Below, in pieces: positions 56,749-64,000 of a DNA stretch of 64,000 bases. The DNA lies in the NCBI GenBank assembly GCA_023078555.1, contig CM041201.1:315213-379212 (forward strand). Direction: 5' to 3'. The translations under genes and the position numbers were made by a program. How positions within the stretch are numbered: position 1 is the stretch's first letter; each line of letters begins with the position of its first letter. The DNA comes from Ulva prolifera. Taxonomy: Eukaryota > Chlorophyta > Ulvophyceae > Ulvales > Ulvaceae. The notes under the pieces were generated by a model that was given only the letters and a program-made list of their open reading frames with translations, did not search any database and had not been told where the DNA came from.

Positions 56749-58168
56749 CCATGGCACTGCATAGGGGTGCGTGTTGGGAGGCTCTCATAGAGGGGCTGCG
56801 GTTACTTGCTGTGATGTGAGTCTGTTCAACGCAGACGCGGCAATGCGGGTGTGGGATTTTGCGTAAAAACGAAGTCATTCACATGTGTTGTGTTACCGGC
56901 CAATGCCTGTGGTGTGTAAGTCGTTACAAAGGACAGAGGTCGGGTACGCGCCCAGTTCTCCGAATCCACTGGCGGACCCACTTACTCATTCATGGCACCA
57001 GGCCGGGCATGGTATGCATGCTTGAATTCACAGCCATAGCCATTGTGGCGTTGACTTGAATTGTGGCAAGGCAGGAGGTGCTGCTTCCCCATCCGGCGTT
57101 GAACTCAGCCATGTACATGTCGGCATATGTGGTCCCGTTAACTCGGATTTGTCCCTGTCCAACAGGATACAGCTCAGTAAATTCAGATTTACTTTACTTT
57201 ACTTTACGTGTAGCTGTGCCACGGCTCCCACCCGCCTGCCATACAACCACTGCCGGAAGTGTCTCTTCCGACAGCCCTGTCCAGAGGCATACGTGCCTTG
57301 TTAAGTCTGGGTGCTAGCGAACGCATCGTCAAGCAGCTGCAGAGCACATACGTTCCTGATACGCAACACGACAACATGGAGTGCCACAGTGCAGCGAGAG
57401 CAGCTGCGCCTCAAGTGACATGTATGGAAGCCAATGGCATCCACACGCTGACCTCACAGGCAGATGCGCGTAGGTATGGAGTCGCAGTTTTCAGGCTCGA
57501 AATCTGCGGTGGAGATGCCGTTGGGCACTGATGTGATCACATCTGAGGTAGAGTGAGCTCATGGCTTGCAGCTGGCCGATGGCAGGCCAATGCTTGGAAG
57601 GCATAAAGGGCCCTAGAAGCACCAAACACCCCCCAAAAGCCCGAATATGTCACCATAATTGTTATTTGGTGGGTCAATAGCTGGGACTGTGATCAAGATT
57701 ATGGGATACGAGCTGTACTGAAGCGGATGGGGAGGGTTTTAACAGACCTGCAACAACCAAGTATACGGCGCGAGCTGGCACCGCCAGACGAAAAATGTGA
57801 TGCTGACCCATTCTGAACGATTTGGTTGCATATGACTCAGAAGCATAACATCGCACAGGGCACAAGTGAAGACAGCAGCGATTCTCGAAACCACGACATG
57901 TCGAGACGGCAGCAGAAGCGATGTTGATAACCATGGTCAGGCGTGGCCCCGCACACATGCCCTTCGTTGTCTCAGGAGCAGATGCTTTCACATGTTCCAA
58001 CAGCACTGAATGTATCATGTTCGCAAGCAATTCTGCATTTAGTTGTTCGTGTTCTCTGCCGTGATCAGCGCCAAGCATCATAATAAGAGCGCATCAGCAG
58101 CCGCAGTCAGCCTTCATTGGTCTTCAGCGGAGATTTCTGTTCATGAAGCTCGGAGGACACATCTCAGT
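55301..58168. other. Copy B intergenic region, with poly-G tract and relics
   Basis: Duplicate of 5512-8378. The poly-G tract at 56718-56747 is 30 G, one longer than in copy A. The retroelement 3'-end relic is at 56923-57011 and the dispersed AT motif at 57130-57210. Confidence 0.8.
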
Positions 58169-61100
58169 ATGAGTTGGAATGTACGCCAGCCCCGCTGTCG
58201 TGGCCGCGCCTGACCACGACGAGTGATGCCAGCAGCGACATGCCTTACGGCTCCTGTATATGAGCATCTGTGGACTCTGCTGTCTTGGCTGCAGGATCGC
58301 GGGAACTGGGGAGCAGCTAACCAGCAGCAGCCCGCTGTACGGCCGGGCTTTGGTCAAGGGTACCAGCACAATGCACCAAGACCACAGCGCGTAGAGCAGT
58401 CATCTCAATGGGGAGGCCAAGGCCAAAGCGAGCAATGGGGCGCTAGGGCCCCTGCATGGAAGGGGCAAGGCCAGGTGTGCACACGCTGTTGACGGCCCCC
58501 TGCGTCCCGCAACCCCACGTAAACGCACGATCACACAGGAACTTGCATCAATTCGGCTCGTAGTGATCTGTAATGCTGTCCCTAGGCAGGCAATTCCGCA
58601 GCAGGACGGCGCTGTGTGGCGCGGCGACGAGTTCCTGCTCCACTCCACGGCTCCACAGCTCCACGGCTGATCCGCAAACCTCGCGCACTGGCGCTGAATC
58701 GTGTCATCTCCAGTCAGATCATGTGGTCCGCTGGGCTTTCTGAGGATCGGTAGACCAGCGCAGGCAACCCCGAAGTCATGCACGGAGTGCCAGCCGCGAC
58801 TACAATCCACTCTGGTGAGTCACAGCTGCACCGCGAGGTTCCCGAGTTCAGCGAATCGTACACATTTGCAGGGTCGTGGCTATGGAATGGATCAAGCACA
58901 GCCTGCATTTGGACGTGAGCCTGAACCAATGACCACTTACACTATCAGCAACCCCCGAAAGTGCGCCTCTGCTCACTGACCCGCTGACCAAGGCGTCTCT
59001 CCAACTGGCTTCCACCACGGAATTCATGGCCGATCGTGGAAGGCATCACGCTGCGGTCTCCTCCATCCTCACACACGTACACCTGCATGTAGCTAGGCAT
59101 CGCCCCCTCCCCACGACCGCTCCCGCACGCCAATGCTTCCTCTCGCCCCACGTCTCGTCAAGCCGAGCTTTGCTCTGACATGCAGGTGGACGGGCACTGT
59201 GACAGAGATCATGCCGCCGAGCTACGGCATCGTGGACCACGTCGCCTTCTACCACAACGATGTCGTTGAGGGGCAGACCCCTTCAGTGGCAGGGCAGCAG
59301 GTGGATGTGGAGGGCATTCCCAACCTCGATGGAGGGAAGTATGAGTGGCGCCTCGTCAGCGTCAGGATGCACCGAGGCATGCCGCCAGCAAGGGGAGGCC
59401 GGGTGTGCCCTGTCCCCCTCCTGCAGCATGCAGCCGCACCCGACCCAACGTAACCATGCACCACGTTTGCCGTGTCTCTGCTTGCATGGCGATCATGCAT
59501 ACATGGCGGAGCGATTCACATGGCGAACCGCAGTCTTGAAAACAGGAATCATGTGTTACCACAATGTGCTGCAATATGCTTTGGCCACAGCGCAGAATGG
59601 GATGTCATCCTTCGGCCGAATCAACATTTCCCTTCCTAGGCCAGGCACGGAACCTGCTAGCGTGTGCAATTGGCCCTTGCTGCTGCACGCTTCTGCCAAT
59701 CGTGTTTGATTTCGCCATCGGCACAGCCACATCTGCCGCATACGCTCCTCGTACAATGCCGCGCAGCCACCCACGCAGGCGCCATCGGCACCCCAAGGCA
59801 TGCCGTCCCGCGCGCCTGTAGCCACAAGCACCCCTAGCCGCTTCGGCCCTCCCGTCGGTGGCGGCGGTGGCGGCCAGTCCCACGCGCCGCGTGGCTTCTC
59901 AAATGCCGGGCCCCAGCACTCCCAGCATTCCCAGCATACCCGCACCACGGCGCCCATGCATGCGCCGGCCTCGCAGCGCCCGATGGGCCCGGGCCGCCGC
60001 GGGGGCTTCCGGTCTGAACCGCTGGACGATGACATTGCAGCCGCCCGCGCGATGCGCGGACCTGTACCGGCTGTGCCATACCCCCCGGCCGTAGACCCTG
60101 CAGCAGCTCGCGGCGGGCCCCCGCCGCGCGACCGTGAGCCGGACCGGCGGCCGCCACCCCGCATGCCACGGGAGTCGCTCCCGCCGCGGGACCGCGACGG
60201 CCCCCGCGACGGCCCCCGTGGCCGCGAGCCGCCCCGCGGCCGGGAGCCTCTGCCACCACGCGGCGCGCCGGAGCGCGCGCCGCCGCGTGGCGGCGGCGAC
60301 CGCGCGTTCTCGCCTGCGCGCGCGCCCGTGCGCTCGCCGGGTGACCGCCACGCGGGCCCGCGCAGCGCCGCGCCTGCGCCCCCGCGCCACAGCGTCAGGG
60401 TACCGGCGCAAGCGGTGTACATCCGGGAGCGTGCGCTGCAGTACGTCGCCGCGCAGTACGAGAAGATGTATGTGCCGTCTGAGTTCATGCGCAGCATCGC
60501 CCTGTGGCAGGATCTGTTCTCCGGGCCGCAGCGGGTGACATTGGACGCGCCGGTGCACTTCGAGGTCGTCGAGGCAAAGGTGGAGCCGCCCCCGGCACCC
60601 CCTCCAGAACCCCCGGCAGAGGCCTCAGGGGAACCCCCCGTAGAGGGCGCGACTGCAGCGGTGGACGCACCGGCGCCGCCCGCCACGGCCACGGCAGGTG
60701 ACGGAGGTGACTCTGCAGCGGCCGCAGTGGAGGTGGCTGCTGCTGATGTGGACGCAGGCGACGGCGGCAAGCAGGAGGCCGCCGCGGGTGAAGCTGCTGG
60801 CATGGAGGGCGTGCAGGAGGCTGGTGGACCGGCAGCCGACGCGGCCGTGGCTAGCGGTGCTGTGAAGGATGACGTCATGCATGACGTGGAGGCTGAGAAC
60901 GGGGCCGCGCCGGCGGACGGGGCTAAAGCGGCCGCAGACGCTGCAGACTCCGCGCCGGCGGACGGGGAAGCGAAGGAGGAGGAGAAAGGGGAGGGCGGGG
61001 ATGCGGTGGCGCGAGCGCCGGCGCGGAAGAGCGCCCCAGCGGCTCTCGGGCGGAAGAGTACAGGCGGTGGCAGCCAGAAGAAGTGGAAGCGGTGTACGGT

Positions 61101-64000
61101 GGTGCAGCTGCGGGCGGAGCTGCAAGCGCGTGGGCTGAGCACGAAAGGCATCAAGCCGGAGTTGGTGTCTCGGCTGGAGGAGGACGACGAGGCGCAGGCT
61201 GCCGCCGGTGAGGGGGGCGCGGAGGAGGAGGCCCCTGAGGGCGCGGGGGCAGAGGAGGTGGGGGCAGAGGACGCCGCAAAGGCAAAGGAGGCCGCAGAGC
61301 CTAAGGCAAAGGAGGAGGAGCCAGCCCAGGGCGGGAGCGGCGGCGACGGTGGCATGGCTGCGGAGGCCACTGCCGTGGTCGAGGCTGCAGCGGACGGCGG
61401 CGGAGACGTGAACATGGTGGATGCGGAGCCCCCTGCTGCTGTGGCGAAAGTCGAGCCGGCGGATGTGGGTGACGCGAAGGACGATGCAAAGGCGGCGCCG
61501 GCCGCGTCGCCGCTGAAGCGGCAGCCGCCGCCTGCGCTGCGCGCAAAGGCGGAGGCTGCGGCCGCAGAGGCGGCCGCGAAGGCCGCAGCCGAGGTGGACG
61601 CCGCGGCGGCGGCAAACAGCCCGCACGGCGACGGTGCGCGGTGGAGCGCCAAGGTGCTGCTCATTGGTGGCCTCACGCCGAAACTCCTCTCCGCCCCGAC
61701 GGCGCGGACATTCCGGCACCACACGGAGCTCCCGCTGCTGGTGCGGCGGCGGCCGAAGGGGGAGGTGCAGCTGCTCGGCGGCGCGTGGGCGCCGGAGGAC
61801 GGGCCGCACCCGGCCGACGACCCGGGGGTGCTGCTGCGCACGGCGGCGCGGCACGTGCGGCAGCAGGCGGGGCTGGACATCTCCCGCGCCGGGCAGTGGG
61901 CGCGGCTGGTGGAGGTGCAGTTCCGGCGGCCGGACGCGGAGGACGCGGCGGCACCGGGCCTCGACCGCGGCCACGTGCAGCGGACGGTCGTGTTTCTGGT
62001 GAATGCCGCGGAAGTCGCGGAGCCGAATGTGGCGGCGCTCGCAGAGGTCCGTGCTGCGGAGGTGCGCGCTCTCGCTGGCTGACCGTGTGCGTGTGTGTCG
62101 GCATGTTGCCCGCGGAGGACCCCCGTGGATCGCCGGGCTCCCACGCAACCATGCATGCATGTAGTTACAAAGGGCAGCGGCCGGGCAGCGAGCCGGTGCT
62201 AGGAATTCACACGCAAATCCACTCACGCAGTCATGGCACGAGGCCGGGTACGAGCTCGTACCACAGGCCGCTGGGCTCCCACGCAACCATGCATGCATGT
62301 ATGTACAGCTTCCATGTCGGGCTGTTCAGAGAGCGAGAACCCTGTGTGAACCCTGTGTGGTGGCTGCCCTGATTGCATCACGCTGATGCTATGCCCACAG
62401 CCCATTCCAGGCGTGGCAGTCGAGAGCCGACTCAGCCGCGTCGCTAGCATCGCGACCGGCAGTGCGGGCAGGGGTACTCGCTGGAGCCGATCGCACCTGT
62501 GCAATGCCGTCGGCCGCCGGGGAACCGAGGGGCACGCGCGCAGCTCCTGGCTCATGCTGTCAGGCCAAGCCGTGCAGAGTAGAAGGGTGGTCGGGGGCGG
62601 GAGATTGCTGCGTGTGGGTGGGGGGCCCGTGCTTGCAAGGGGGAGTTGTGTGCGCGTGACGGCAGCCGCGTTGCTCACATCCTGTAGCTTGTGGAATGGC
62701 ATGCCGTGGCATCACACGCCCGCACAGCAAACACTGCCCAGGGCACTGCACTGCTGGTCACTGCACTGCTGGCCACTGCACTGCTGGCCCCTGCACTGCT
62801 CTCTCCTTGCAGCTTCACCCTGCACTGCTTCACCCTGCACTGCTCTGAAGGTTCGCTGCAGCCCAACTGGTGCACCCAAAGTGACCGGCCAGCGCATGCG
62901 CCAACGCAGAACACAGTCAAAGTGACGGCTGCTCTGCACTGCTGCCCACTGCACTTCTTCCCACCGCACTGCTGGCCACCGCACGGCTGTACTTGCAGGA
63001 GGGCCCGCGGCAGCTCGAGGCGGCGCGGGCGGAGGTGGCGGGCGCGCAGGAGGCGCTGCAGGCCGCGGAGGCCGCCGTCAAGGCGATCTCGCTGGAGCTC
63101 GCGGAGAAGGGCGCCGCGGGGGGGACGCCGCTGCCGGTGCTGCCAGCCAATGTCTCCGCGATGACCGTCGCCGACCTCCAGGCCGAGCTGCGCAAGTACT
63201 CCCTGGACACTGACTGGGACCCCGCAAAGGGCAAGGCTGTGCTGGTTGACCGCCTCACGGTGTGCAATCCGCCCCCCCAACACTTAAAGCATGACCGGTT
63301 CAAGGGGTTGGGGGTTTGTCAGGGGTCTCCCCAAGTCTCCCCCACCCCCCTTCCCTGTGAAAGATCTCTCATCAGCTCGTCTTGTATGCCTGTTTGCCAG
63401 TTGGCTCTCCGGAACGAGTGCTTTGAATGCTATCACATATAGTTCGTCTTGGTGTTGTGCTATGCGGTGGCCCGAGCTTGTCTGACTGTTTCACCCCGTG
63501 AGTTCACGCTGTGAATTCTCTCACCTGCGCACCAGGGCGCTTTGGGCCTTCTAGCGCATTGCAGCACGGGCTTGTTTCAACATGCCCACTGAGGCTTGCC
63601 AAGATGAGGTGTTCAAGCTGCGGCCCCCATGCATATGGCTGCCACAAACTGCTTCCATGCGGACGGTGCAGCAAGGCAGGACCGAGCGACAGCTGCGCAG
63701 CTGCCGCCTTATCTGCTGCCGGCTCGGCCTCCTGAGGGCTGTGAGGAATGTACATGCAGCCTTCTGTCTGTCTGCAGCGAGCACGGTGATGCCTGCCACA
63801 ACGGCATGAGGAATGACCTGCACTAGGGGCGAGGCACGCGCACACGATCCCGCCCTTTCTTGATCCCGCTGCGCCGGATTCAGCCTATGTCACAACGCAC
63901 ACATTGGAGATACCGACGCAGCCTGAGAGCTGGCCCAGAAGAAACTTAACTGTACACACAGATCTCAAGTGTGCACACAGATCTGTTCGGGTGGCTTGGA
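58169..64000 (+). CDS. CCAR1/DBC1-like gene, copy B (5' part, exons 1-6)
   Basis: Exons 58169-58180, 58295-58474, 58872-58960, 59186-59402, 59779-62061 and 62999-63259 repeat copy A without any coding change that I could see. They encode the S1-like domain, LAIKA-like segment, first SAP domain, Nudix-like DBC1 domain and second SAP-like motif (1013 codons). Exon 7 would start at 64035, beyond the window, so the EF-hand and coiled coil are not visible. The gene runs off the window edge and is not broken by mutation. Confidence 0.88.
62135..62301 (-). mobile_element. Copy B of the 109-bp retroelement 3'-end insertion
   Basis: Insertion 62164-62272 flanked by the same 29-bp direct repeat at 62135-62163 and 62273-62301. 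Its presence in both copies means the insertion predates their separation. Confidence 0.92.

Overview
This is nuclear DNA from a eukaryote, most likely a unicellular green alga (Chlorophyta; class not determinable here). The coding exons are GC-rich and split by many introns of roughly 70-900 bp with donors such as GTGCGC, GTACGC or GTGAGT and acceptors usually ending GCAG. A plastid-type YGGT/YlmG protein, a plant-type Rab2 and a TGTAA motif (the chlorophyte poly(A) signal) downstream of MCM2 fit that reading. The lineage call is inference; the gene calls rest on spliced reading frames worked out by hand.

Layout. 1-210 is a fragment of a CCAR1-like exon ending at a single N (211). From 212 the order is: Rab2 (+, 1164-3176), YlmG/YGGT (-, 5511-4248), CCAR1-like regulator (+, 8379-17248, 11 exons, 1443 aa), membrane-anchored dual-specificity phosphatase (-, 19280-18100), MCM2 helicase subunit (+, 19590-26304, 13 exons, 899 aa), a decayed 5'-truncated retroelement (+, 27182-29116), a prominin/tweety-like five-span membrane protein (-, 32298-29575), an armadillo-like protein (-, 36644-34854), a retroelement with an intact 981-codon reverse transcriptase ORF (-, about 42278-39209), a sugar isomerase/epimerase TIM-barrel enzyme (+, 44625-47641), and an atypical protein kinase with a repetitive Pro-rich tail (-, 50498-48438). 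A second single N lies at 51824.

From 51825 to the window end the sequence repeats 2036-14210 almost perfectly (four differences seen: one substitution and three one-base indels, all outside the exons). Copy B therefore holds Rab2 exons 5-7, the whole YlmG gene and CCAR1 exons 1-6. Because both breaks are single N characters and 1-210 is a third identical piece of CCAR1, the simplest reading is an assembly join of allelic or redundant contigs, not an old gene duplication.

The genes are ordinary single-copy housekeeping genes (vesicle traffic, plastid membrane, transcription/apoptosis-type regulation, DNA replication, phosphatase and kinase signalling, sugar epimerisation) and form no evident shared pathway. 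The less ordinary content is: a retroelement family seen as one intact-ORF copy, one 5'-truncated copy with a 12-bp target-site duplication and a 109-bp 3'-end-only copy with an exact 29-bp target-site duplication inside a CCAR1 intron; two GC-AG introns in MCM2; tiny first coding exons in several genes; a 6 x 54-bp array in a CCAR1 intron; a kinase tail whose 36-nt repeats are read in two frames within one ORF; and several perfect palindromes or hairpins. I did not find a convincing undescribed multi-gene system.
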